Shown piece by piece: positions 1 through 8,264 of a stretch of 64,000 bases of DNA. How positions within the stretch are numbered: the first letter of the stretch is position 1; each line of letters starts with the position of its first letter. Location: contig JAKAHC010000001.1 in assembly GCA_021815305.1 (NCBI GenBank), positions 248,001-312,000 on the forward strand, read 5' to 3'. The stretch is from Deltaproteobacteria bacterium. Its GTDB lineage: Bacteria; Desulfobacterota; Deferrimicrobia; Deferrimicrobiales; Deferrimicrobiaceae. The position numbers were made by a program, and so were the translations under genes. The notes under the pieces are model-generated. The model did not search any database. It worked only from the letters and a program-made list of their open reading frames with translations, and was not told the origin of the DNA.

Positions 1-375
1 GTTCCGCGACGCGTGGGGGTCGTGGCACTTCACACAATTCCCCTCCGCCACGACCTTGTGGACGCTCTTCGCGTTCCCGGGAACGATCCCGTCGTGGCAC
101 GTCTTGCAGATCCTGTTGACGTTCGCATCGAGGAGTTTCCCGTGGTTCGAAGTGTGCGGGTTGTGGCAATCGGAGCAATCACCCTCCTTTACCGGAGTGT
201 GGATGAAAGGAAGGGCCATCTTCTCCCGGAACGCCACGTGGCACGTAAGGCAGATCTTCCCTTTCGCTCCGGGCTTCAGGCGGAACTTGTTGTCCTCGGA
301 GTGCGCCGTGGCGGAAACCAGAAGGCACACCGCAGCGAGCAGGAGCAGCGGGAACGGCCTGTATCGGGGGTTCAT
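1..375 (-). CDS. Multihaem c-type cytochrome, C-terminus cut by window edge
   Basis: The reading frame begins with ATG at 375 and runs off the left edge, so only about 125 N-terminal residues are visible. A basic and hydrophobic signal peptide (MNPRYRPFPLLLLAAVCLLV, cut near ATAHS) is followed by four CXXCH haem motifs: CLTCH, CSDCH, CKTCH and CVKCH. Spacing and the NPH/DPH dipeptides after the motifs match the doubled-CXXCH cytochromes, as in the 26-haem gene just upstream (11-bp gap), so the two are probably co-transcribed and the products periplasmic or surface electron carriers. The total haem number cannot be known from this window. Confidence 0.88.
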   Translation of the reverse strand, partial: MNPRYRPFPLLLLAAVCLLVSATAHSEDNKFRLKPGAKGKICLTCHVAFREKMALPFIHTPVKEGDCSDCHNPHTSNHGKLLDANVNRICKTCHDGIVPGNAKSVHKVVAEGNCVKCHDPHASRN

Positions 376-385
376 CTTCTCTCCT

Positions 386-2365
386 CTACTTCTTCTCTAC
401 GATGTGACAATCGCCGCAGGACCTCCCGGCGAACGGGGGGTGGACCTTTTCCTTGAAGAACTTCGGGTCCTTCGAGGCGTGCGGATCGTGGCAGGAACGG
501 CAATCCATCACCGCGGGATCGATGGAAACGTGCGCTTTGGCGAACGAGGCGCCTTTCAGGTCGTGGCATTCGCCGCACAGCTTCTGCGGAACCTGGGCCA
601 GGAGCGCCGGTTCCCCCGAGAGGTGGGGGACATGGCACCGCAGGCAGTCCCGGGACGCGGGGGAATGGACCTTTTCCTTCCGCATCCGGTCCTTCAGGTC
701 CTTGTGGCATGCCAGGCACAGGTCGGGTCCCTGCACCAGGAGAAGCTTGCCGAGTTTCGATACGTGGGGATTGTGGCATTTCGTGCATTGTCCCGCGGTG
801 ACCGGCGCATGGGCGCTCTTCGCGTTTTTCAGCCCGTCCGCAAGTTCCGAATGGCACTGTCCGCACACCTTCTCCTGTCGCGCCACGAGCATCCCCGCGA
901 CGTTGGAGCCGTGCGCGTCGTGGCAGGTCAGGCACTCCCCGTTCTGGAACGGGTCGTGGGAGAACGATCCGGAGGCCACCTTCATCAGGTCCCCGTGGCA
1001 CTTGACGCACAGGGCGGACCCTTTGGCCCGCACGAGCTTCTTCTCCTCGGCACCATGGGGGTTGTGACACGCGTTGCAGTCGCCGGCGAGGACCGGCTTG
1101 TGGGTGTTCGTTTTCAGGAAACCCACCTCGGCGTCGGTGTGGCAGGCGTAGCACACCTTGTCCAGGCGGTCTTTCGCCATGAAGTCATAGTTGGAACCGT
1201 GCGGGTTATGACAGGAGGTGCACTCCCCGGCGGAGAACGGCTCATGGCGCGTCTTCGAATTCAGCGCCGTTTTCTCCTTGGCGTGGCAGGTGAAGCAGAG
1301 GTCGCCCTCTTTGGCAAGGAGGAGCCGGCGGTTTTTCGAAGCGTGCGGCGCGTGGCACGACAGGCAACCCTTTCCTCCCGTGACCGCCTTGTGGGCCTTC
1401 GCCACCGGCTTCCCCTTTTCGCCGTGGCACTCGGTGCAAAGGCGATTCCCCTCCCTCGCGAGAAGGATAGGACTCTCCGACGCATGGGGGTCGTGGCAGG
1501 AGGTGCACTCCCCGTCCCGGAAGGGCGGGTGCGCCACATTCCCGCCTTTGGCGAGCTTTCCCTGGTCGTGGCACTGGTAGCACAAGGCGCTTCCCTTCTC
1601 CGTGGTGGCGAAAGGGACCGGCGAGGCGGGGGATGCGTGACACGAGTCGCAACCCGCCTCCGCCACGGGGGGGTGCACGCTGGTCTTCAGCAGCTTCCGC
1701 CTGGCCGAGGAATGGGGGTTATGGCATTTCGTGCACCCGGACTTCTCCACGGGGTAATTCCCGTGGCTTTTCCGGAAACCGCCCTTGGAAGGATCGTGAC
1801 AGGACACGCAAAGGGGCGTAGGCGCCTTGACGAGGAGGTTCGGCTGGTCGGAACTGTGCGCAAGGTGGCACGCTTTGCATCCTTGGGTCTTGAGGACCTG
1901 GTGAACGACCTTCTTTTCGTACTTCTCCTTCGCGTGGCACTGGTAGCAGGCTTCCGCTCCCTCGGCCTTGAGCAGGTGACTCCCCTGGGCCGCGTGGGGG
2001 TTGTGGCACACGGTGCACTTGCCCGTCTTCAGGGCGGTATGCACGCCGGGTTTGCCGAGGCCGATCTTCTCCTTCGCGTGGCAACCGTAGCAGACCTCGT
2101 TTCCCGGCTTTTTCAGCAGGAGTTTGGGGACGATCCCGTGGCGGAGGTGGCAATCCTCGCACTTTCCCTCCTTGATGCCGGGATGCGCCGCCTTCATGGA
2201 CAGGTATTTTTCGGCGAACTTCTTGTGGCAGTCGATGCACTCCTTCTTCTTGAAGGCGCGCACCTGCGCAAAGGACGTATCCATCGTCGCGAGGAAGACC
2301 GCCCCGCACACCAACGCGAAAAAACCGGCCAGGAACAAGATCCGCCTTGATGAAACCGTCCGCAT
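386..2365 (-). CDS. 26-haem c-type cytochrome with signal peptide
   Basis: The 659-residue product has a signal peptide (residues 1-33, ending TSFAQ) and 26 CXXCH motifs spread evenly from CIDCH near residue 43 to CGDCH just before the C-terminus. Most motifs are followed by NPH, DPH or AKEK, the arrangement of the doubled-CXXCH superfamily, in which haems stack into a wire. There is no other domain. The start ATG has AGGGAG upstream. It lies between a PPIase gene (27 bp upstream) and a second cytochrome (downstream), in a locus that also holds OmcS-like cytochromes and an outer-membrane barrel. Likely role: periplasmic or outer-membrane electron conduit. The closest named family is not certain from sequence reading alone. 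Confidence 0.93.
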   Translation of the reverse strand: MRTVSSRRILFLAGFFALVCGAVFLATMDTSFAQVRAFKKKECIDCHKKFAEKYLSMKAAHPGIKEGKCEDCHLRHGIVPKLLLKKPGNEVCYGCHAKEKIGLGKPGVHTALKTGKCTVCHNPHAAQGSHLLKAEGAEACYQCHAKEKYEKKVVHQVLKTQGCKACHLAHSSDQPNLLVKAPTPLCVSCHDPSKGGFRKSHGNYPVEKSGCTKCHNPHSSARRKLLKTSVHPPVAEAGCDSCHASPASPVPFATTEKGSALCYQCHDQGKLAKGGNVAHPPFRDGECTSCHDPHASESPILLAREGNRLCTECHGEKGKPVAKAHKAVTGGKGCLSCHAPHASKNRRLLLAKEGDLCFTCHAKEKTALNSKTRHEPFSAGECTSCHNPHGSNYDFMAKDRLDKVCYACHTDAEVGFLKTNTHKPVLAGDCNACHNPHGAEEKKLVRAKGSALCVKCHGDLMKVASGSFSHDPFQNGECLTCHDAHGSNVAGMLVARQEKVCGQCHSELADGLKNAKSAHAPVTAGQCTKCHNPHVSKLGKLLLVQGPDLCLACHKDLKDRMRKEKVHSPASRDCLRCHVPHLSGEPALLAQVPQKLCGECHDLKGASFAKAHVSIDPAVMDCRSCHDPHASKDPKFFKEKVHPPFAGRSCGDCHIVEKK

Positions 2366-2392
2366 AATCGCTCCCTGTGGCGTTGTGAAAGG

Positions 2393-4084
2393 TTACCGCG
2401 CGGGCCCGGAGACGAACGCCTCCAGCTGCTTCCCGTTGGCGAACACCTTGACGTCGGAGGCCTTCCGGAGCTTCCGGGAATACTCCTCCACGGCTTTCCT
2501 CTGTTTCTCTTCGAAGAGCTTTTTCCCGATGGCCTCCCGCACCGTCTCGAACGGCTGAGGCCCGGAGGGAATCCGTTCCTTGAGGTAGAGGACGTACGCG
2601 GGGCCTTGCGGAGAGGCGTAGAGCCGGTACTCCCCCGTGCGGGCCCCCGCCAACGCCTTTTGCACGTCTTCCGGCAACGTCTCCGTCAGGATCACGTTCC
2701 CGTCGAAAGCAAGGAGGTTCGCCGCGTTGTCTTTCCCCATTCGCCCGGGAGCGTTCTCCCGGATCCATTGGAAGTCCGCACCCTTCATCAGCTTGTCCGC
2801 CGCGTCCGAGGCGTCCTCCCGTTTCGCGAAGGCGATGCCTTCGATCCGCACGGTTTCCGGGTTCGTGTATTCCGAGACGTGCTCCTCCAGGTACGAGCGG
2901 ATCTCCGCATCCTCCACCTTGATGTCGGGGTCGATCACCCTTTGCAGGAAGGCGCCGAAAAGGAGGTTCCTCCGGAACTGCTCCACACGGTCCTTGTACA
3001 TGGGGGTCCGGTCGATCCTGAGCCGCCTCGCCTCCATGTCGAAAACCTTCTTCATGACGACCTCGTCGAAGGCTTCCGCTTTCCTTCCGTTGACTTTGCC
3101 CGCTCCCGCCTGCCCGGTGCCGTGATAGAACTTCTTCGCCAGCGCATCCGCCAGTTCGGAAACCGTCACCGGGGGGAGCCCTTTCACCGTTGCGAGAATC
3201 CTGCGGTCCTCCTTCATCTTCTCGATCCCCGGCTCTTTCGCCTCGAAATCGAGCCGGTCCAGCAGCTTCGTGTCGATCTTCACGTACCTTTTCTTCAGGG
3301 TCCCCGCGTAATCGTGGAGGGAGGCGGTTTTCCTCGCCTTGAGCGCCTCCTCCTCCGCCCGCTTCCTGGCGGCGGCGCTCTTCCGGAAGCGGACATCCTC
3401 CAGCCGGAACACCGAATACCCGTTCCCGATCTTGATGACGGGGCTCACGGCTCCCACCTTCATGCCGGAGAGCGCCTTCGTCACCTCCGGCAGGAGGTCG
3501 TTCACCTTGATGTAGGCGCTTTCCTTCCCCGCCGTGGCTTTCTTCTCCGAAACCATTTTTTCCGCGAGGAGGTGAAAATCGCCGGCGCCCTGCGATGCTT
3601 CCAACAACTGTCGCGCATCCTCCTCCTTGTCCGCCAGCACGGAAAACACCTTCACTTCCTTGGTGGCGTCCCGATACCTTTTCTCCACGTCCTTCTTTTC
3701 CGCTTTCCGGAGATTCCGCACATGGTAGGAGTACAGAAGTTGCCGGAGAGTGGTCTTCCCGTACTCCTCCAGGGCCGCTTTCGATTCCGGCAGGCCGTCC
3801 AGCCCGATGGTCTTCGCCTCCTGCAGGATCAACTCCGCGTTGATCATCCTGTCGAGGAGTTCCGACGGGTTTTTCCTCGTCCGGGTCGCCTCTTCCTTCA
3901 CCCCCTGGTGCAGGGTGAAAAGGACCTGTTCGAACTGGTCCCTGGTTACCGGCGTCCCGTTCACGGTGGCCAGGACCTGCCTGCCGCCGATGACGGGGAG
4001 ACCGGCGGGGGCGGCAAATCCCGGCCCGCAAAGGCAGGCGAGGACGAGCGGAGCGATCGCAAGACTACGGTGAATTCGGGTCAT
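2393..4084 (-). CDS. Periplasmic parvulin-type peptidyl-prolyl isomerase (SurA/PrsA-like)
   Basis: The 563-residue exported protein starts with a signal peptide (cleavage near GFAAPA; a lipobox VLAC is also possible). It has the SurA_N pattern twice: VLATVNGTPVTRDQF near residue 37 and a second chaperone module from about residue 290 (ATVKGLPPVTVSELADAL). Parvulin-like segments follow each, ending in LYLKERIPSGPQPFETVREAI. It probably helps fold or deliver the cytochromes encoded directly downstream; PPIase genes are, as I recall, commonly found beside nanowire-forming cytochrome genes in Geobacter. The start ATG is preceded by GAAGGGACGT. A second PPIase of PpiD type lies at 60.7 kb. Confidence 0.82.
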   Translation of the reverse strand: MTRIHRSLAIAPLVLACLCGPGFAAPAGLPVIGGRQVLATVNGTPVTRDQFEQVLFTLHQGVKEEATRTRKNPSELLDRMINAELILQEAKTIGLDGLPESKAALEEYGKTTLRQLLYSYHVRNLRKAEKKDVEKRYRDATKEVKVFSVLADKEEDARQLLEASQGAGDFHLLAEKMVSEKKATAGKESAYIKVNDLLPEVTKALSGMKVGAVSPVIKIGNGYSVFRLEDVRFRKSAAARKRAEEEALKARKTASLHDYAGTLKKRYVKIDTKLLDRLDFEAKEPGIEKMKEDRRILATVKGLPPVTVSELADALAKKFYHGTGQAGAGKVNGRKAEAFDEVVMKKVFDMEARRLRIDRTPMYKDRVEQFRRNLLFGAFLQRVIDPDIKVEDAEIRSYLEEHVSEYTNPETVRIEGIAFAKREDASDAADKLMKGADFQWIRENAPGRMGKDNAANLLAFDGNVILTETLPEDVQKALAGARTGEYRLYASPQGPAYVLYLKERIPSGPQPFETVREAIGKKLFEEKQRKAVEEYSRKLRKASDVKVFANGKQLEAFVSGPAR

Positions 4085-4201
4085 ACGTCCCTTCCGGAGA
4101 AAACGTATTTTTCTTCCTGGTTCAGCCCGTATCGCTATCAGGAACCCCTACCGAACGAGACAAGGTATACTGTCGACACTGAAAATGCAAGCGCGAACGG
4201 C

Positions 4202-7200
4202 TCATCTTCCCGAAAGGGTCGTCGGCCCGCCGGGAAGGGTCTCCTGTTTCCCCGGCGTGCGGAACAGATTCCCGATCACCTTTCGGCACATCTCGGAAGC
4301 CAACGCATGGGCGGTATGGAGCCGGCCCCAGTCGAAGAAGAAGACCCCGTCGTTCCCGCGGTTGTAACTGATCGAGGACCAGACCAGTTTCCGCTCGTGC
4401 GCGTCCACGGCAAGCCCGGAAAAATTGACCACCGGCGTGCCGGTAGGCCCCGTCGCGTCCTGGTAATCCTTCACGCTCCCGGAAAAAAGGAGGTCCGTTT
4501 CCAGCATTTCCCGCAGCAGATCCGCCTGCGGCAGGGAAACTCCTCCCGGCATGATGGTGCGTGACGTAAGGATCGCAATTCGGACCTCCCCGGGGTCGAT
4601 TACGACGAGGTTCTCCTCCGCCGCCAGCCAGCGAAGGAAATGAAGCCGCACGATCTCCCCGGCGTGTTTCCGGGTGCTGTCGTTGTAGAAAGGCAGTACC
4701 GAAACCCTGAGGGTCCTCCCGGGGACCTCCTGGAACCGGCGGGAAAGGAAGTACCCTCTCGGCAGGAAGCGGCCGCTCCGGCTGACCTCCGTTCCCTTCC
4801 CTTGGCCTGATCTTCCGGAGAGATACCCGGAAAGGGATTCCGTGATGCGGCGCACCGCCCGATCCCGGAGGATGCCGGGGGAATGGACCAGCCCAATCCC
4901 GAGGATTCCCGGGGAATCGTTCCCTGCCATGTCTACGCTGTCCATCCATCGTATCGCGGGGGTGGGCCCGGTGGAGACGAGGCGTGCGGTACACGCGATC
5001 TTGGGAGGATCCGGCTCGGCGTACAGGTCGAGGGACGAGACGAGAACCGCCGACGTTCCGGTTTCCCTGCGCAATGTGCTGCCCAGTTCCCGGGACAACC
5101 CGCCGGTGTAACGGACCCGGTGCCGCTCCATGAACCGTTCGAATTCCTCTTCCGGAAGGATCCGCAGCCCCGTCGCCCGGAGACGCTCGGTGAAATCCTT
5201 CCGGATCCGCCGCATCGGCGCGGCCGCACCGCTCAGGTTCTCCATCGGGAATACGGCGATCAGCGAGTCCGTTCCGAGTTCCTTCTCGATGCCGTACTCC
5301 GGGGACCAACCGCTGTCGGACGCGTTCCCGAGGGAGTCCCGGATGATGACCTTGACGGCATACGCCCCGGGTTCCTGCGGTTGCCAAACCCAGGCGGCGG
5401 AAGGCCCTTTCTGCCGGACGGTTTCCTCGGCCCCCTTTTTCGTCCGGAATTCGTAGGAAAGCGCGCCGATCCCCCCGGCCGCCGAAGCCTTCCAGAGGAT
5501 CGTCGCAGAAACCGCCCTCTGCGGCGCTTCCCTGTCCGGGAGGAGGGACAAGACAACCGGCGGGGCGGTCATCTCGAAGTCCCGGGACCATCCGCTGTCC
5601 GCCGCGTTCCCCCGGATGTCCCGCACGATGACTTTTACCCGGTATCTGCCTGGGGCTTCGGGCGTCCAGTCCCAGGCGGGCGAAGGACCGGTCTGTGCCG
5701 CCCTTTCCCCGCCCGGTCCGGAGACCCGGAACTCGTACGATCTCTCCCCGACGCCCCCGGTAGCCGTCGCAGTCCACCGGACAGGTGTCGTACCCGCCGC
5801 TTGGGGGGGAGACTTGTCCGCACGCAAGGATGCGATGCGAAGCGGCGGGGTCACCTCGTAGACTCCGGACCACCCGCCGTCGGCCCGGTTGCCGAGGGCA
5901 TCCCGCACGACGACCCGCACCCTGTACTTCCCGGATTCCTCGGGATTCCAGGCCCAGGTGTTCGAGAGTCCCTTCTGTTCGCCGGTCTCCTTCTCCCCGT
6001 CGGTTCGCCAGAATTCGTACGTGCGCTCTCCCACGCCGCCCGCCGCGCGAACCGTCCACCGGATGGTTCCGGTCATCGCGGCCTGCGGGGAAGGCCGATC
6101 CGGGGAGAGAGACGCAAGCGAAAGAGGCGGAGCGATCTCGTATTCGGGGGACCGCCCGCTGTCGGCAGTATTTCCGCGTGCGTCCTGCACGGTGACGCGG
6201 ATGACGTATCTCCCCGCTTCGGAGGGGGTCCACTCCCATTCGGGGGAGGGGCCTATCTGCACGACCGCATCCCCGGTCCCCTTCACGAGGTGGAACGCGT
6301 ATGTGCGAGGACCGATCCCTCCGCTCGCGGACACACTCCAGCGGATCGCAACCGTACCCGCCGCCTGGGGGGCAGGCATGGAAGGCGCGGGGGGCGTGAG
6401 CCGCAGGGCCGGGGCGATCTCATATTCGGGGGACCAGCCCCCGTCCGCCATGTTGCAAAGCCCGTCAATGGCCACGACCTTCACCCGGTAGACTCCCGGC
6501 TCCACGGGTCTCCACTCCCATACCGGGGATGTCTCTTCCTGTTCCACGCGTTCCTTCCCCGCCTTTTCCGTCAGGAACCGGTACCGGAGCGGGCCGACCC
6601 CACCCTTTGCCGCCGCGGTCCAACGGATCGGGGCCGATTCCGCCGCCTGTGGCGGGGGAGTGTCGGGCCGCAGCGCCGCCATCACGGGGGGGGGGACCAC
6701 CGGGTAGTCGCGGGGCCATTCTGCCGCCACGACGGCGCCGCTCTCATCCCGCACGAAAACCTTGACCCGGTATACATCCGCGGTCGAGGGCGTCCAGACC
6801 CACTCCGGTGAGGGGCCCATCTGTTCCAAAGTATCGACAGTATCGGCACCGCGGCGGACCGTTCGAAACTCGAAAGTCCTGCCCCCTACACCGCCCGATA
6901 CGGACACCGTCCACCGGATCGGCGTTCCCGCCGCCTGCGGCCCCGTCCGGTCGGGTCGGAGCGATTCCAGGGACAGCGGCGCGGAGATCTCGTATCCCTG
7001 CGACCAGCCGCTGTCTGCCGCATTCCCCCGCGCATCGGTCACCACCGCTTTTACGCGATACTTGCCGGCGGCGGCCGGTTTCCATTCCAGGACCGGGGAG
7101 GGGCCTTTCGGGAAGGGCTCCTCCTTCCCTTCCGAAAGAATGCGGAATTCATAGGAGAGGGGGGCGATCCCCCCGGTCGCCGAGACCGTCCACCGGATCG

Positions 7201-7654
7201 CCGTACGCGCCGCACGAGGAGCCGGCTTGTCCGGTCCCAGCCATGCGACGGCGAGGGGCGGGACCACCGGAACCTCCGGAGACCAGCCGCTTTCCGCCGT
7301 GTGACCGAGGGGGTCCCGGACGGAGACGCGGACGCTGTACGTACCGGCGCGGGGAGGGGTCCAGTCCCACGTCGGGGAAGGGCCTTTCTGTTCCACCGTT
7401 TCTTCGGACCCCTTCCGGGCGCGGAACTCGTACGCGGCGCCTCCGGCGACGCCCGTGGTCACCGCCGTCCATCGGGCGATGCCGCGCCCCGCGACCAGCG
7501 GCGACGCCTTCTCTTCCGGACCCGCCAGCCGCACGGACAGCTCCGCGCGAGGATGATGAGGAGGCGCCTCCGCGACCCGTGTCGACGCACAGCCGGCGAG
7601 GAGCAATGCGGCAACAGCGGCCCTGAGAAGATTATTGTCCGAAGAGCTTGTCAA
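4202..7654 (-). CDS. Giant lipoprotein: eight Ig-like repeats plus two CsgG/GNA1162-like modules
   Basis: The 1150-residue product begins at TTG inside the 3' end of the upstream lipoprotein gene (23-bp overlap). Residues 10-22 form a lipoprotein signal with lipobox LLAGC (Cys22). Residues about 37-790 hold eight tandem repeats of about 94 residues, each with the landmarks PQAA, IRWT, GG(I/V)G, YEF, GPSP.W.W.P, YRVKV.VRD..GN and SGWS.EY; these read as beta-sandwich (Ig/PKD-like) domains. The last 360 residues contain two alpha/beta modules (FPMENLSGAAAP..., then VLPFYNDSTRKHAGE...) of the CsgG/FlgO/GNA1162 kind, similar in layout to the neighbouring small lipoprotein. Probably an outer-membrane-anchored periplasmic or surface scaffold. 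No exact family is recognised. Confidence 0.8.
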   Translation of the reverse strand: MTSSSDNNLLRAAVAALLLAGCASTRVAEAPPHHPRAELSVRLAGPEEKASPLVAGRGIARWTAVTTGVAGGAAYEFRARKGSEETVEQKGPSPTWDWTPPRAGTYSVRVSVRDPLGHTAESGWSPEVPVVPPLAVAWLGPDKPAPRAARTAIRWTVSATGGIAPLSYEFRILSEGKEEPFPKGPSPVLEWKPAAAGKYRVKAVVTDARGNAADSGWSQGYEISAPLSLESLRPDRTGPQAAGTPIRWTVSVSGGVGGRTFEFRTVRRGADTVDTLEQMGPSPEWVWTPSTADVYRVKVFVRDESGAVVAAEWPRDYPVVPPPVMAALRPDTPPPQAAESAPIRWTAAAKGGVGPLRYRFLTEKAGKERVEQEETSPVWEWRPVEPGVYRVKVVAIDGLCNMADGGWSPEYEIAPALRLTPPAPSMPAPQAAGTVAIRWSVSASGGIGPRTYAFHLVKGTGDAVVQIGPSPEWEWTPSEAGRYVIRVTVQDARGNTADSGRSPEYEIAPPLSLASLSPDRPSPQAAMTGTIRWTVRAAGGVGERTYEFWRTDGEKETGEQKGLSNTWAWNPEESGKYRVRVVVRDALGNRADGGWSGVYEVTPPLRIASLRADKSPPQAAGTTPVRWTATATGGVGERSYEFRVSGPGGERAAQTGPSPAWDWTPEAPGRYRVKVIVRDIRGNAADSGWSRDFEMTAPPVVLSLLPDREAPQRAVSATILWKASAAGGIGALSYEFRTKKGAEETVRQKGPSAAWVWQPQEPGAYAVKVIIRDSLGNASDSGWSPEYGIEKELGTDSLIAVFPMENLSGAAAPMRRIRKDFTERLRATGLRILPEEEFERFMERHRVRYTGGLSRELGSTLRRETGTSAVLVSSLDLYAEPDPPKIACTARLVSTGPTPAIRWMDSVDMAGNDSPGILGIGLVHSPGILRDRAVRRITESLSGYLSGRSGQGKGTEVSRSGRFLPRGYFLSRRFQEVPGRTLRVSVLPFYNDSTRKHAGEIVRLHFLRWLAAEENLVVIDPGEVRIAILTSRTIMPGGVSLPQADLLREMLETDLLFSGSVKDYQDATGPTGTPVVNFSGLAVDAHERKLVWSSISYNRGNDGVFFFDWGRLHTAHALASEMCRKVIGNLFRTPGKQETLPGGPTTLSGR

Positions 7655-8207
7655 GAAGGTCGTTCACCGCTTTCTCTGTAACGATATTCATCGGTTCCCC
7701 GCCCCCTCCGAAGAGGCGATCCGACGAGGTGACCCCGCCTTGCGTGGAGGAAGCCGACCAGACGACCCGTCCCGTCTGCCCTTCGATCATCTGGAGACTT
7801 ACGGAAACGAGGTTCGAGGCCGTCGTCCCGGACCGCACTTCCCCGTATTCCCGGACCGTTCCGGTGATGACCGCGTCCACTTTCACGATGTCCGCGAACT
7901 TCTTGATCTCCTCGGTGGTCGGCGCCGTCGGGTTCGCGATCCCCACGCGGGAGATGCCCCTCGCCACTTCCCCCGGAGGGACCGCATAGACGCCGTGCGT
8001 GGCGAGAAGGAGCGTCATGAAGACGTCCCGGACCCGGTCGGCCGCGTTCGTGTCCCGCGAAAGGTTGACGAAAGGCATCACCGCAACGTTCTGGAGCTGC
8101 CCGAAATCCATGTTCGGGTCGCGGAACGTGCCCTGCACGCTGTTGCGCATGGTGCCGCACCCTGCCGCCGCAAGGAAAAGCAAAAGGACGATCCCGAGTT
8201 TTCTCAT
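7632..8207 (-). CDS. CsgG/LpoB-like outer-membrane lipoprotein
   Basis: About 191 residues from ATG at 8207; an upstream in-frame TTG at 8225 would add six residues. The N-terminus MRKLGIVLLLFLAAAGC is a lipoprotein signal with lipobox AAGC. The mature part has the FVNLSRD...DRVRDVFMTLL start, an INxVxGTVxEYG-like segment (VDAVITGTVREYGEV) and a GRVVWSASSTQGG strand, which are features of the CsgG/LpoB/GNA1162 fold. CsgG is the curli export pore; others of this fold are periplasmic regulators. Here it sits between an outer-membrane barrel and the giant repeat lipoprotein, whose start lies inside this gene, so the two are translationally linked. Pore formation is not evident from this short protein. 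Confidence 0.75.
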   Translation of the reverse strand: MRKLGIVLLLFLAAAGCGTMRNSVQGTFRDPNMDFGQLQNVAVMPFVNLSRDTNAADRVRDVFMTLLLATHGVYAVPPGEVARGISRVGIANPTAPTTEEIKKFADIVKVDAVITGTVREYGEVRSGTTASNLVSVSLQMIEGQTGRVVWSASSTQGGVTSSDRLFGGGGEPMNIVTEKAVNDLLDKLFGQ

Positions 8208-8264
8208 CGAATTCCCCGTCCGCAACGGAATGTTCCCATGGTTTCCCCTCCCGCCCGAGGCGAA

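Noticed and set aside
56-2350. Long open frames on the plus strand opposite the cytochrome genes
   Set aside because: They are by-products of high GC and of the repeated Cys-His codons on the other strand; no signal peptide, domain or ribosome site supports them, while the minus strand gives 26 haem motifs.
386-2350. Many TGGCAC words as sigma54 -24 elements
   Set aside because: They arise on the complementary strand of the TGCCAC (Cys-His) codons of haem motifs and lack a correctly spaced TTGC in an upstream region.
4145-4185. Possible promoter TTGCAT/TATACC upstream of the PPIase
   Set aside because: The spacer is only 15 bp and the hexamers are weak; not enough to list as a feature.
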